Of a stretch of DNA of 64,000 bases, positions 8,810 through 20,141 are shown one piece after another. Numbering within the stretch: the first letter of the stretch is position 1; each line of letters opens with the position of its first letter. This stretch comes from Streptomyces sp. 35G-GA-8 (GTDB lineage: Bacteria; Actinomycetota; Actinomycetes; Streptomycetales; Streptomycetaceae). The translations under genes were made by a program, and so were the position numbers. The notes under the pieces are model-generated. The model was not told where the DNA came from. It saw nothing but the letters and a program-made list of their open reading frames with translations, and searched no databases. Location of the stretch: NCBI RefSeq assembly GCF_023534745.1, contig NZ_JAMHJQ010000003.1, positions 1 to 64,000 on the forward strand, read 5' to 3'.

Positions 8810-10345
8810 GTGAGATCCGCGCCGACGATCCTGCATCTGGACATGGATGCCTTCTTCGCCGCCGCCGAGCAGGCGGCGAAGCCGAGTCTGCGCGGAAAGC
8901 CGGTGGTGGTCGGCGGTCTGGGCCCGCGTGGGGTGGTCTCCACGGCCTCGTACGAGGCGAGACGCTTCGGGGTGCACTCGGCGATGCCGATGGCCCAGGC
9001 GAGGCGTCTGGCGCCGAATGCCGCCTATCTCGTCCCGCGCTTCTCGCTCTACCGCGCGGTCAGCGAGCAGGTGATGGAGCTGCTGAGCCGGCTCTCGCCG
9101 CTGGTGGAGCCGCTGAGCCTGGACGAGGCGTTCGTGGACCTGGAGGCGGGCGGCTCGGCCGATGACACCGCCTCGGCGCTGGCGGCGGGTGAGCGGCTGC
9201 GCGCGGACATCAGGGCGGTGACGGGGCTCAGCGGCTCGGTGGGCCTCGCGGGGTCCAAGATGCTGGCGAAGATCGGCTCCGAGCAGGCCAAACCGGACGG
9301 CCTCGTGCTCATAGAGCCCGGTACGGAGCGCGCCCTGCTGGGGCCCATGTCGGTGCGTACGCTGCCCGGGGTGGGGCCCGCGACGGGGGACCATCTGCGC
9401 CGGGCGGGCATGACCACGGTCGCCGATCTGGCCGAGGCGGGTGAGGACGAGCTCGTACGGCTGCTGGGGAGGGCCCATGGCGCCTCGCTGTACCGGATGG
9501 CGCTCGGGCTCGACGACCGGGCCGTGGTGTCCGAGCGTGACGCCAAGTCCGTCTCGGTCGAGGACACCTTCGATGTCGATCTGCACGACCGGGTCAGGGT
9601 GCGCACGGAGGTGGACCGGCTCGCGGACCGCTGCGTCGAGCGGCTGCGGGCGGCGGGGCGTTCGGGGCGCACCGTCGTCCTCAAGGTGCGGCGGTACGAC
9701 TTCTCGACCCTGACGCGTTCGGAGACCCTGCGCGGGCCCACGGACGACCCCGGGGTGGTGCGGGAGGCCGCGGGGCGCCTGCTGGAATCGGTGGACACCA
9801 CGGGCGGCGTACGGCTGCTCGGGGTGGGGGTGACGGGGCTCGCTGATTTCACGCAGGAGGATCTTTTTGCCCAGGCCGCGGCCGATGAGTCCGCCGCCGC
9901 GTCGCACGCGTCGGCGGACGAGGGGGCGCGCGAGCCGGTGAGTGCGGAGCGGGCCGTGGGGGAGGGGGCGGCGGACTCATCGGCCGCGGCATGGGCCGGG
10001 AGCGGCGGCGGTGGGCCCGTGGAGGCTCCGGAGGTGCCCGCCGAGCGGCGTTTCCCGGCGGGACACGACGTGCGCCATCGCGAGTTCGGTGCGGGCTGGG
10101 TGCAGGGCAGCGGGTTGCGGAGGGTGACCGTACGGTTCGAGGAGCCGGGGTCCGCGCCCGGGCGGGTGCGGACCTTCTGGGCCGACGACCCTGATCTTGA
10201 GCTCTCGGAGCCGCTTCCCCTGGTGCCGGCGGTGGCCGGTCAGTCGTCCTGGCCGGCCAGCCGTCCGAAGTCGCGTTCGGAGTCACGATCGGACAGCGAA
10301 GCGGGCCGTTCGGGTGGCTCGGGGTCCGGCAGGGCCAGGCCGTAG
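8810..10345 (+). CDS. dinB: DNA polymerase IV (Y-family)
   Basis: A 511-residue translesion DNA polymerase. Near the N-terminus LHLDMDAFFAAAEQ holds the first catalytic aspartates, and SLDEAFVDLE supplies the second acidic pair. A helix-hairpin-helix (MSVRTLPGVGPATGDHLRRAG) and little-finger domain follow. Beyond about residue 365 there is a tail of about 145 residues rich in Ala, Glu, Ser and Gly, unlike the short bacterial enzyme. No obvious beta-clamp motif could be assigned with certainty. Its last 106 bases overlap, on the opposite strand, the 3' end of the PRC-barrel gene. The GTG start is chosen because the catalytic domain begins right after it. Confidence 0.9.
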   Translation: MRSAPTILHLDMDAFFAAAEQAAKPSLRGKPVVVGGLGPRGVVSTASYEARRFGVHSAMPMAQARRLAPNAAYLVPRFSLYRAVSEQVMELLSRLSPLVEPLSLDEAFVDLEAGGSADDTASALAAGERLRADIRAVTGLSGSVGLAGSKMLAKIGSEQAKPDGLVLIEPGTERALLGPMSVRTLPGVGPATGDHLRRAGMTTVADLAEAGEDELVRLLGRAHGASLYRMALGLDDRAVVSERDAKSVSVEDTFDVDLHDRVRVRTEVDRLADRCVERLRAAGRSGRTVVLKVRRYDFSTLTRSETLRGPTDDPGVVREAAGRLLESVDTTGGVRLLGVGVTGLADFTQEDLFAQAAADESAAASHASADEGAREPVSAERAVGEGAADSSAAAWAGSGGGGPVEAPEVPAERRFPAGHDVRHREFGAGWVQGSGLRRVTVRFEEPGSAPGRVRTFWADDPDLELSEPLPLVPAVAGQSSWPASRPKSRSESRSDSEAGRSGGSGSGRARP

Positions 10346-10638
10346 TGGTGGTACAGCTGGAGTTCCTGGTCGGGGGAGAGATGCCGGCCGACACCGAAAT
10401 CGGGGGCGTCCCGGATCAGCGCCCGCTCGAACGGGATCCGCAGACCGTCCTGGGAGAGCGTGCTGGGGGCAAGGGGGACGAAGGCGTCGCGACTGAAGAG
10501 TCCGGTACGGACGGCGGCCCATTCCGGGATTCCGGTGGCGTCGTCGAGATACACCTCGTCCACTGTCCCGAGCTTATGACCGTTACGGTCGAACGCCTTG
10601 CGGCCTATCAGACTGCGCGGATCAATGTCGGTCTCCAC
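10240..10638 (-). CDS. PRC-barrel domain protein
   Basis: A 132-residue protein with a PRC-barrel beta domain in residues 1-75 (SLIGRKAFDRNGHKLGTVDE, then WAAVRTGLFSRDAFVPL), followed by a polar tail (HLSPDQELQLYHHYGL). PRC-barrels occur in ribosome maturation factor RimM and photosynthetic proteins; stand-alone actinobacterial copies have no settled function. The GTG at 10638 has GGAGGG just upstream. The gene converges on dinB and the two coding ends overlap by 106 bases. Confidence 0.82.
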   Translation of the reverse strand: METDIDPRSLIGRKAFDRNGHKLGTVDEVYLDDATGIPEWAAVRTGLFSRDAFVPLAPSTLSQDGLRIPFERALIRDAPDFGVGRHLSPDQELQLYHHYGLALPDPEPPERPASLSDRDSERDFGRLAGQDD

Positions 10639-10749
10639 GGTCCCTCCAACTGGTCGCACCTGCTTGTGAATACTACAAAAGTGCAGAAGTCGGGCGTCGG
10701 CCACTCGAAAGTTGTGCCGAAGGTCGCGCTGGTAGGCTGGCAAGCGGCT

Positions 10750-10975
10750 GCTGACCCCGTGCGGGAGAGTCCTCCGGAGAGAAGGCCGGAGGCGCCGAAG
10801 GAGCAAATCCTCCCCGGAATCTCTCAGGCACCCGTACCGCACGGACGAGGTCACTCTGGAAAGCAGGGCGGGCGTCGGACGGCATCCGCTCTCACCGACG
10901 GTGAAAGCCGGGCCGCCTCCGGGCGGGCCGGTGAAGCTCTCAGGTCGAGATGACAGAGGGGGAGGCCGTTCGGGC
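10750..10975 (+). promoter_or_regulatory. Tandem glycine riboswitch
   Basis: Two consecutive glycine aptamers upstream of gcvP. The first (about 10754-10860) has GCGGGAGAG, the internal GCCGAAGGAGCAA segment and CTCAGGCACCCGTACCGC, ending in CTCTGGA. The second (about 10866-10970) has CTCTCACCGACGGTGAAAGC and CTCTCAGG followed by GATGACAGAGG. In known cases glycine binding turns on glycine-cleavage genes. The expression platform before the start at 11027 was not resolved. Confidence 0.93.
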
Positions 10976-11026
10976 ACCCGTGTCGCGGTGCCCCTCACAG
11001 GTCGCGTCGACCAGGAGGCCTCCGCA

Positions 11027-13912
<2,886 letters not shown>

Positions 13913-13965
13913 CGTGTACGTACCGTGACGCGGGTCGGGCCGGTCCCAGGGGGCCGGATCCGCGT

Positions 13966-14016
13966 CGAGGCAGGACACGCTTCGAGGCAGGACACGCTTC
14001 GGGGCGGGACATGCGT
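13966..14016 (+). repeat. Three-copy 17-bp tandem repeat downstream of gcvP
   Basis: Two perfect copies of CGAGGCAGGACACGCTT (13966-13982, 13983-13999) and one degenerate copy (14000-14016, CGGGGCGGGACATGCGT). It lies in the 178-base gap between the convergent gcvP and DUF5999-type genes. No hairpin explains it. Confidence 0.8.
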
Positions 14017-14090
14017 CGGGGCCGGTGCGGAGGAAAGTCTCCGGGCCGGCCCCATTCATTCCGGCGGCGTCCGAACGCCACCGGGCGGCG

Positions 14091-14297
14091 TCAGGCCGCC
14101 GTCACCACCTGTTCGGTCCGCAGCGGCCGGTGCGGGGCGATGATCTTCCCGTCGGGCAGCAGCTCGCCGGTGTCCTCGAAGAGCAGAACGCCATTGCACA
14201 GGAGGCTCCAGCCCTGCTCAGGGTGGTGAGCCATCAGTCGGGCGGCGTCGCGGTCGGCGGAGTCGGCTGTGGGACAGGCTGGTTGGTGCTGGCACAT
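14091..14297 (-). CDS. DUF5999-type small protein
   Basis: A 68-residue protein starting MCQHQPACPTADSADRDAAR and continuing with HPEQGWSLLCNGVLLFEDTG, a pattern I recognise as the small DUF5999 family common in Streptomyces. There are three cysteines, two of them (CQHQPAC) near the N-terminus, which suggests metal binding or a disulfide, but this is not proven. The function is unknown. The start is the ATG at 14297; a further upstream in-frame ATG at 14351 would add 18 residues without family similarity. Confidence 0.75.
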   Translation of the reverse strand: MCQHQPACPTADSADRDAARLMAHHPEQGWSLLCNGVLLFEDTGELLPDGKIIAPHRPLRTEQVVTAA

Positions 14298-14611
14298 GGG
14301 CGAGATCTTTCGCTGTGTCGTAGTGAGTGTCCTGCGGCTCGATGTGGTCAAGGCCGCCCCCCGTATCTGTCTGGTCCAGTCCTAGTGTTGCCCTAGGGAT
14401 GGTAATCCGCAGGGATTTCGCGACAGCGCTTCCTTCTGCTTAAGGACGTGTCACCCAGCCGGACGGTTCAGTTCAACTTGACCGTCTTTTCGGGTGGTTC
14501 GGGGTGGCCGAACCGGGCTAGTCCGATCGAGCAGAAAGGTACCCCGCGACCATAGCGGCCGCGGGGTACGGGAGGAATACGCGTTGCGGGCGCGCTGCCG
14601 GCGCCCGGGTG
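14298..14611. other. Intergenic region with hairpins
   Basis: About 310 bases without a gene. A strong inverted repeat GTACCCCGC (14539-14547) / GCGGGGTAC (14561-14569) could end transcription of the hypothetical gene at 14612-15220. The rest would carry the promoter of the DUF5999-type gene; no clear promoter hexamers were assigned. Confidence 0.5.
14539..14569 (-). terminator. Hairpin, probable terminator after the 14612-15220 gene
   Basis: Perfect 9-bp stem GTACCCCGC / GCGGGGTAC with a 13-base loop, 43 bases past the stop codon. No T-run is present, as is usual in this GC range. Confidence 0.55.
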
Positions 14612-15220
14612 TCAGGCCGGCGTACGCAGGAGCGGCGCGGGCGCGAGCCGCAGCCCGATCATGGGCAGCAACTCGGCGACCCGGTGCGGGCGGTGGGCCG
14701 CGATGCCCGGCGGGGCCGGCGCGAGAGGCACCAGGATGTCCGCCGGCGCGGGGGACCCCGTGGAGGCGTCCGACTCCGTGTCCCCGTGCAGCCACAGCGT
14801 CAGCATGTAGAGCTCGGGCACCGAGAGCAGCCGGGGCTGGTACGCGGTCCCCAGGGTCTCCGCCTGCCGTACCGCCCGCTCCGTCGCGGTGACGTACGGG
14901 CCCTCGAAGAAGCGCGAGAAGGCCCAGCCGTCCGCGGTGAGCATCGTGTCCGCGGCCGCGACGGCGCGGTCACCGCTGCGGATCAGAAAGCGCCAGCCGG
15001 CCAGCCTGGTCCGTGGCGTACGTCCCGTGGGGGCGGTCCCCCGGGCCACCGGGCCGACCTGGTCGAGCACATGGACGGGCAGCGGGAGTTCGGGGCTCAG
15101 CGGTCCCTGGACGGACTGCAGAGCGGGGGTGCGGGCATCGCGCACGGCGGTAGGGGAACCGAGTGCCGCGAGAACGCTGCGCAGGGCGGGCGCGGGAGCC
15201 GGGGGAACATGCAGCGGCAT
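14612..15220 (-). CDS. Hypothetical protein (conserved-looking)
   Basis: A 202-residue soluble protein that I do not recognise as a named family. It contains RLAGWRFLIRSGDRAVAAAD and FFEGPYVTATERAVRQAE, which look like a small alpha/beta fold, and PELYMLTLWLHGD near residue 150; proline-rich stretches occur at both ends. No signal peptide or membrane span is seen. The ATG at 15220 has GAGAGG upstream. Base composition and codon use resemble the neighbours, so it is probably a real, lineage-restricted gene rather than noise. Confidence 0.65.
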   Translation of the reverse strand: MPLHVPPAPAPALRSVLAALGSPTAVRDARTPALQSVQGPLSPELPLPVHVLDQVGPVARGTAPTGRTPRTRLAGWRFLIRSGDRAVAAADTMLTADGWAFSRFFEGPYVTATERAVRQAETLGTAYQPRLLSVPELYMLTLWLHGDTESDASTGSPAPADILVPLAPAPPGIAAHRPHRVAELLPMIGLRLAPAPLLRTPA

Positions 15221-15724
15221 GGTGGGTTGCCTCTCACTCAGGAGACAGGGGTGACGCTTGAGGTGGTGCATGGGCGGGTGCGGACGTCGCTGTCAGCGTG
15301 CGGGGTCAGAGGTGGGCTCAGGGCCGTAAGGCCGGACGCCGACTCTCTGCCTCGTATACGGGAGTTTATACGACACGTGTTCGTGCCATGTTTCTGCTAG
15401 CTGTCCTGCATATTGCGGACAAGGCACTATTAAGTCCATCTCCTGCGTAGTTTCTGCTGATAAGCGTGGAACGCAGGCGTCTGGCCTGGGGTGATTCACC
15501 CGTCGCGGACGGCCGAAACTCGTCGGCGTTTTTCGCGGCCGGTCGGGCAGTGGATACAGAACGCCACGCCATGCCAAAGGAATGTGCCGCACGACCGAAG
15601 TCCACACTCTACCCGGTACGCGGCGCGGGCGGGGCGTTACGGATCACTCCGTGTGGGCATTATCGATCGTGACGCGAGCGCCCGGTGCCGCGGGCTGCCC
15701 ACTCGATCGAGGAGGGACACTTCG
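15221..15724. promoter_or_regulatory. Large divergent intergenic region
   Basis: A 504-base gap that is AT-richer than its surroundings and separates two divergent genes. It contains an inverted repeat CGTATA-N8-TATACG (15353-15372), directly followed by the palindrome ACACGTGT (15373-15380), both candidate operator sites. Reading frames of 79-104 codons exist but lack ribosome binding sites and normal codon bias, so none is annotated. Confidence 0.5.
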
Positions 15725-17248
15725 ATGGGTGAGAAGGTCGAGGCGGGCGGTTCCGGACTGTCCGATCGGCGGAGATACCGCAGAAAGCTGCAGCAGTGCC
15801 TGGCGGTGCTGGGGCGACTCCTGGCGGAGGAGGGGTTCGACCGGCCCAAGAATCTGATGGGTCTGGAGATCGAGCTGAATCTCGCGGGGTCCGACGGGAT
15901 GCCCCGGATGATGAATGCCGAGGTGCTGAAGCGTATCGCGAGCGGTGATTTCCAGACCGAACTCGGAATGTTCAACATGGAAGTGAACGTCGCTCCGCAC
16001 CGGCTCGGCGGATGGGTTCTCGACCAGCTCGCCGAGGAACTCCGCACCGGCCTCGGATATGCCCACCGCAAAGCGAGCGAGGTCGACGCGGGGATCGTGA
16101 TGATCGGAATTCTCCCGACCCTCACCCGGCATGACGTCGTCTCCGCGAATCTCTCCGACGTCGACCGCTACACCCTGCTCAACGAACAGATGCTGGCGGC
16201 CAGGGGCGAGGATTTCACCCTCGACATCGAAGGGGTCGAGCGACTGACATGCACCTCGTCGTCGATCACCCCGGAGGCCGCCTGCACCTCCGTACAGCTC
16301 CATCTCCAGGTGACGCCCGACCGGTTCGCCGATGTGTGGAACGCCGCCCAGGCGATGGCATCGGTGCAGGTGGCACTCGGTGCCAATGCGCCGTTCCTGT
16401 TCGGCCGGGAGCTGTGGCGGGAGTCCAGGCCGCCGCTCTTCGAACAGGCCACCGACACCCGGCCGCCGGAGCTGAAGGCCCAGGGGGTGCGGCCCAGAAC
16501 CTGGTTCGGGGAGCGCTGGATCGAGTCCGCGTACGACCTCTTCGAGGAGAATCTGCGCTACTTCCCGCCACTGCTGCCGATCTGCGACGACGAGGACCCG
16601 CTGCGGGTGCTCGACAGCGGCCGAGTGCCGGAGCTCCAGGAGCTGGCGCTGCACAACGGGACGGTCTACCGCTGGAACCGGCCGGTGTACGAGGTCGCGG
16701 ACGGCGTACCGCATCTGCGGGTGGAGAACCGCGTACTGCCCGCGGGCCCCACCGTCACCGATGTGATCGCCAACACCGCCTTCTACTACGGGCTGGTGCG
16801 CGCGCTCGCCGAGGACGCCAGACCGGTCTGGAGCCGGCTGCCCTTCGCCGACGCGGCGGCCAACTTCGACCTCGCCTGCCGCTACGGCATCGACGCGGAG
16901 CTGCGCTGGCCGCGCCCCGGCCGGGCCGCCGGACTGACGACCGTGCCGGTGGTCAAGCTCGTACGTGACGAACTGCTCCCGCTCGCCGCCGCCGGTCTGG
17001 ACGCGTGGCAGATCGAGCCCGTGGACCGCGACTTCTATCTCGGGGTGATCGAGGAGCGCTGCAAGCGGCGGATGAACGGCGCCGCGTGGCAGGTGGACAC
17101 CTTCCACCGGGCGCTGGAGGCCGGTCTTGAGCGGGACGCGGCCCTGGCGGCCACCACCCGTCGCTACTGCGAGCTGATGCACCAGGGCGAGCCGGTGCAC
17201 AGCTGGCCGCTGGGGTTCCCCGGGTCCTCCCTCGACGGGACCGGATGA
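15725..17248 (+). CDS. Glutamate-cysteine ligase (GCS2) family protein
   Basis: A 507-residue protein of the GCS2/YbdK-like carboxylate-amine ligase family. The conserved N-terminal GLEIELNL motif (about residues 41-48) and FQTELGMFNMEVNVAP (about residues 77-92) form part of the ATP- and glutamate-binding site. Such enzymes couple glutamate to an amine, for example to make gamma-glutamylcysteine, but it is longer than EgtA and its amine substrate cannot be read from the sequence. No ergothioneine genes lie beside it. The ATG at 15725 has GGAGG nearby (GAGGAGGGACAC). Confidence 0.85.
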   Translation: MGEKVEAGGSGLSDRRRYRRKLQQCLAVLGRLLAEEGFDRPKNLMGLEIELNLAGSDGMPRMMNAEVLKRIASGDFQTELGMFNMEVNVAPHRLGGWVLDQLAEELRTGLGYAHRKASEVDAGIVMIGILPTLTRHDVVSANLSDVDRYTLLNEQMLAARGEDFTLDIEGVERLTCTSSSITPEAACTSVQLHLQVTPDRFADVWNAAQAMASVQVALGANAPFLFGRELWRESRPPLFEQATDTRPPELKAQGVRPRTWFGERWIESAYDLFEENLRYFPPLLPICDDEDPLRVLDSGRVPELQELALHNGTVYRWNRPVYEVADGVPHLRVENRVLPAGPTVTDVIANTAFYYGLVRALAEDARPVWSRLPFADAAANFDLACRYGIDAELRWPRPGRAAGLTTVPVVKLVRDELLPLAAAGLDAWQIEPVDRDFYLGVIEERCKRRMNGAAWQVDTFHRALEAGLERDAALAATTRRYCELMHQGEPVHSWPLGFPGSSLDGTG

Positions 17249-17291
17249 ACGGTGACGTAGGGCCAGGGCCCCGTCGGTGTGCTTCACACAA

Positions 17292-17325
17292 GGCGGCCGG
17301 CCGCGCTCAGGAGCGGTCGGCCGCC
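17292..17325. terminator. Inverted repeat between convergent genes
   Basis: GGCGGCCG (17292-17299) pairs with CGGCCGCC (17318-17325), with further inner pairing. It lies between the stops of the convergent GCS2 and VWA genes and overlaps the last codons of the latter. It may end transcription from either side. Confidence 0.5.
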
Positions 17326-19115
17326 GGGGAGTCGGGGCCGGTCAGTCCCGCCGACAGCATGACCGCGCGCAGCATCACGGTCCGGATCTCGGCCGGATCG
17401 CTCACCTCGTAACCCGCGCCGCCGGTGGCCCTGGCGATTGTGTCGACCTCGTTACGGTCGGCGTCCGGGCCCACGGCGATCGCGATCAGCGGTACCGGGC
17501 GGCGGGGGTCCACGACGGTCTTCAGCCGCTTGATCAGTTCGGCCCGTGAGATCGAGTCGTCGTCCTTGTTGGAGCCGTCGGTGAGGATGACGAGCGCGTT
17601 GAACTTGCCGCTCACATAGGTGGCGACCGCCTCCCGGTAGGCGGCCAGCATCGTGTCGTACAGGCCGGTGTCGCCGTCCGGGACGGGCTTGAGCGCGGTG
17701 ACGGCGTCCGAGAGCCGGTCCCGGTGGGTGCCACCGCCCTTCACCGGCTCGCCGAGCCGGGCGGTGCTCTCCAACTCGCGGTAGTCCTTGGCGCCGTCGA
17801 GCCGGGTGGCGAACTCCCACAGGCCGATCTCGTCCTCGGGGGTGAACCCCGCGAGAGCCCGGAGCAGGGAGGCTTTCGTGACATCCATCCGGTTCTGGCC
17901 GTCCCGGCCGGGCACGGGCGCCGCCATCGAACCCGAGGTGTCCACGACCGTCGTCAGCCGTGCGCTGCGCACCGTCACCGTCCACAGACCGAGCGCCCAC
18001 TGCCGCGACTCGGAGGACGGCGGCAGGGCGTCGTTCCCGTCGTACGGCTGGGGTGAGAGGGCGCCCGCCGTGCGGAGCACGCCGGGGTCCAGCGCCGTGT
18101 CCGCCACCCTGAAGCCGTGTTTCTGGAGTGTGCGGTACGCGGCCTCGTCGCCGAGCAGCGCCATGAACCGCATGGCGGCGCGGCTCTGGTCGGTGGTCAG
18201 CTCCGTCTCGTCGACCAGGCTGTACGGGTAGTCGAGTACGGGCGCGCCGTCCGTGGGATAGAAGAGGTTGAGGTTGGCGGAGCCGCTGCCCTTGGAGTTG
18301 TGCGTGAACGCGGCCTGTTCGGAGAGCAGTACCGCCTCGTTGCGGCGGGGACGGCCCTTCTCCGCGCCCGAGTCGTCGCGGGCCAGCGTCTCCAGGACCT
18401 GTGTGTCGGTGTCGGAGACGCGCTGGGTGAGGAATTCGGCGGTGGCGGCGGTGCGGGTGTCGCCCTCGGCTCCGGCACGCCGTGAGGACTCGGCGATGCT
18501 GCTGAGTGCGAGCAGCCCTGTGGCGCTGCGGGCGGGGTCGGCCGCGCCGAGCGGCAGCCCGTCCGCGCCGGTCGTGGTCGCCGCCGCGGCCAGTTCCGCC
18601 CAGGTATAGCTCTTACGGGGCCAGCCCAGGGTTCGCGCGGTCGTGGGTACGGTGGCCAGTGTCACCGGCGAGGTGGCGACCGTACCGGCCGGTGTCAGCG
18701 ATGTGCCGTCGCCCTGTCCCTTGGCGCGCTCCACCCAGATGCCGGAATCGGGCACCCAGACCTGGTAGCCGGACGTTCCCGAGCCGTCGGCGAGCGCGGC
18801 GGCGACCTGGTGGTTCTCGCGTGCCTCGACCCGTACGTCGAGACAGTGGCCGTCGGTGGTCACCCGGTCCTGTCGCGCGCGTTCCGCGATGGCGCGCAGC
18901 GCGGGGGCGATGTCGGGGGAGGCCGCCAGATCCAGCCGTACCGGCGCGTCGGCACAGGCATCCGCGAAGGAGAGGAGACCGCTCTGGGCCGCCACCCCCG
19001 TCCCCGCCGCCACGGCCAGGACCAGCGCGGTGGCGATGGAGACGGTGCGACGGCGCGGTGAGCGGACCCTGCCCGTGCCGGTCGCCTTCGCGTCGGGCAA
19101 GCTGTGACGTCCCAT
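17307..19115 (-). CDS. Exported VWA-domain protein with substrate-binding-like N-terminal domain
   Basis: A 602-residue protein. After a basic leader (RRRTVSIATALVLAVAAGTG) it has a Sec-type signal or anchor span. Residues about 50-370 resemble an extracellular solute-binding domain (GYQVWVPDSGIWVERA). The C-terminal part is a von Willebrand A domain with the metal-dependent adhesion motif VVDTSGSM (DxSxS) and later LVILTDGSNKDDD. The role is probably ligand or protein binding at the surface; no lipobox cysteine is seen. GAAGGAGG lies 10-12 bases before the ATG at 19115. Similar fusions are common in actinobacteria without a known function. Confidence 0.85.
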   Translation of the reverse strand: MGRHSLPDAKATGTGRVRSPRRRTVSIATALVLAVAAGTGVAAQSGLLSFADACADAPVRLDLAASPDIAPALRAIAERARQDRVTTDGHCLDVRVEARENHQVAAALADGSGTSGYQVWVPDSGIWVERAKGQGDGTSLTPAGTVATSPVTLATVPTTARTLGWPRKSYTWAELAAAATTTGADGLPLGAADPARSATGLLALSSIAESSRRAGAEGDTRTAATAEFLTQRVSDTDTQVLETLARDDSGAEKGRPRRNEAVLLSEQAAFTHNSKGSGSANLNLFYPTDGAPVLDYPYSLVDETELTTDQSRAAMRFMALLGDEAAYRTLQKHGFRVADTALDPGVLRTAGALSPQPYDGNDALPPSSESRQWALGLWTVTVRSARLTTVVDTSGSMAAPVPGRDGQNRMDVTKASLLRALAGFTPEDEIGLWEFATRLDGAKDYRELESTARLGEPVKGGGTHRDRLSDAVTALKPVPDGDTGLYDTMLAAYREAVATYVSGKFNALVILTDGSNKDDDSISRAELIKRLKTVVDPRRPVPLIAIAVGPDADRNEVDTIARATGGAGYEVSDPAEIRTVMLRAVMLSAGLTGPDSPAADRS

Positions 19116-19296
19116 GACGGTGGCGCCCCTCCTTCATGAAGGGTGTACAAGGGCTGGCAGAGTGGACGAGAACGAGCCTCGCCACGCGAACGGCGAATTG
19201 CCCCCCGGCCTGTCGCGCGCGATCTTCGTACCTGCATTCGAGACCCTAGCGGCACCGCGTGGGGCATGAGGCGGGATTACTCAACTGGAGGCAGGT

Positions 19297-20097
19297 GTGC
19301 AGGCGGAGGCGGGCCAGGAGGACGGTTCTCAGCCCCGGGAGGCCATCTCACAGAGGACGCTGCGGTCCGAGACCGTACTCGTACTGGCGCTCTCGCTCGG
19401 CGCGAGCGGGGTGTCCGCGCTGATCAGCTTCATCGGATCGGTGACCAGACCCGAGGCGTTGGCGGATCAGGCGGCGAAGCTCAACGCGTCGGCCGCGCCC
19501 GGCCGGCCGTGGCTCGATCTCAGCTGGCAGCTCTTCGGGATCTGTACGGCGCTGGTGCCGGTCCTGCTGGTCGCGCATCTGCTGACGCGGGAGGGCAGCG
19601 GGCTGCGCGCCATCGGCTTCGACGGCCGGCGGCCCGGGCCGGACCTGGGCCGCGGCACACTGGTCGCGGCCGGTATCGGCAGCGCGGGGCTCGCGTTCTA
19701 TCTGGTCATGCAGGCGGCGGGCTTCAATCTGACGGTGGAGCCGGAATCGCTGCCCGATGTGTGGTGGAAGTTTCCGGTGCTGATCCTCTCCGCGGCGCAG
19801 AACTCCGTGCTGGAGGAGGTCATCGTCGTCGGCTATCTGCTGCGCAGACTCGGGCAGTTGGGGTGGTCGCCGATGGGCGCTCTGGTGGCCAGCTCGGTGC
19901 TGCGCGGCTCGTACCACCTGTACCAGGGGATCGGCGGCTTCATCGGCAACATGGTGATGGGCGTTGTGTTCGTCCTGCTGTACCGGCGTTGGGGGCGGGT
20001 CGGGCCCCTGGTGGTGGCCCACACACTGCTCGACATCGGGGCGTTCGTCGGATACGCGCTGCTGGCTGGGAAGGTGGACTGGCTGCCCACGGTGTAG
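19297..20097 (+). CDS. CPBP-family intramembrane metalloprotease (CAAX-like)
   Basis: A 266-residue membrane protein with about six to eight spans. The family catalytic motifs are visible: VLEEVIVVGYLLRR (EExxxR-type, with the usual arginine three to four residues on), then RGSYHLYQG with a histidine, and VAHTLLD near the end. The family includes type II CAAX proteases and bacterial self-immunity proteins. Its substrate here is unknown. The GTG at 19297 has GGAGG nearby. It diverges from the VWA gene. Confidence 0.85.
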   Translation: MQAEAGQEDGSQPREAISQRTLRSETVLVLALSLGASGVSALISFIGSVTRPEALADQAAKLNASAAPGRPWLDLSWQLFGICTALVPVLLVAHLLTREGSGLRAIGFDGRRPGPDLGRGTLVAAGIGSAGLAFYLVMQAAGFNLTVEPESLPDVWWKFPVLILSAAQNSVLEEVIVVGYLLRRLGQLGWSPMGALVASSVLRGSYHLYQGIGGFIGNMVMGVVFVLLYRRWGRVGPLVVAHTLLDIGAFVGYALLAGKVDWLPTV

Positions 20098-20113
20098 CGC
20101 TCGCCATGACGCG

Positions 20114-20141
20114 GCCCCTGCCGGGCGGGCCCGGCAGGGGC
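20114..20141. terminator. Bidirectional terminator hairpin
   Basis: A perfect 12-bp stem, GCCCCTGCCGGG (20114-20125) and CCCGGCAGGGGC (20130-20141), with a four-base loop. It lies between the convergent CPBP and VOC genes and abuts the VOC stop codon. Confidence 0.85.

Noticed and set aside
15293-15607. Possible genes of 79-104 codons in the 15221-15724 gap
   Set aside because: No ribosome binding sites, atypical composition, and they cover operator-like elements.
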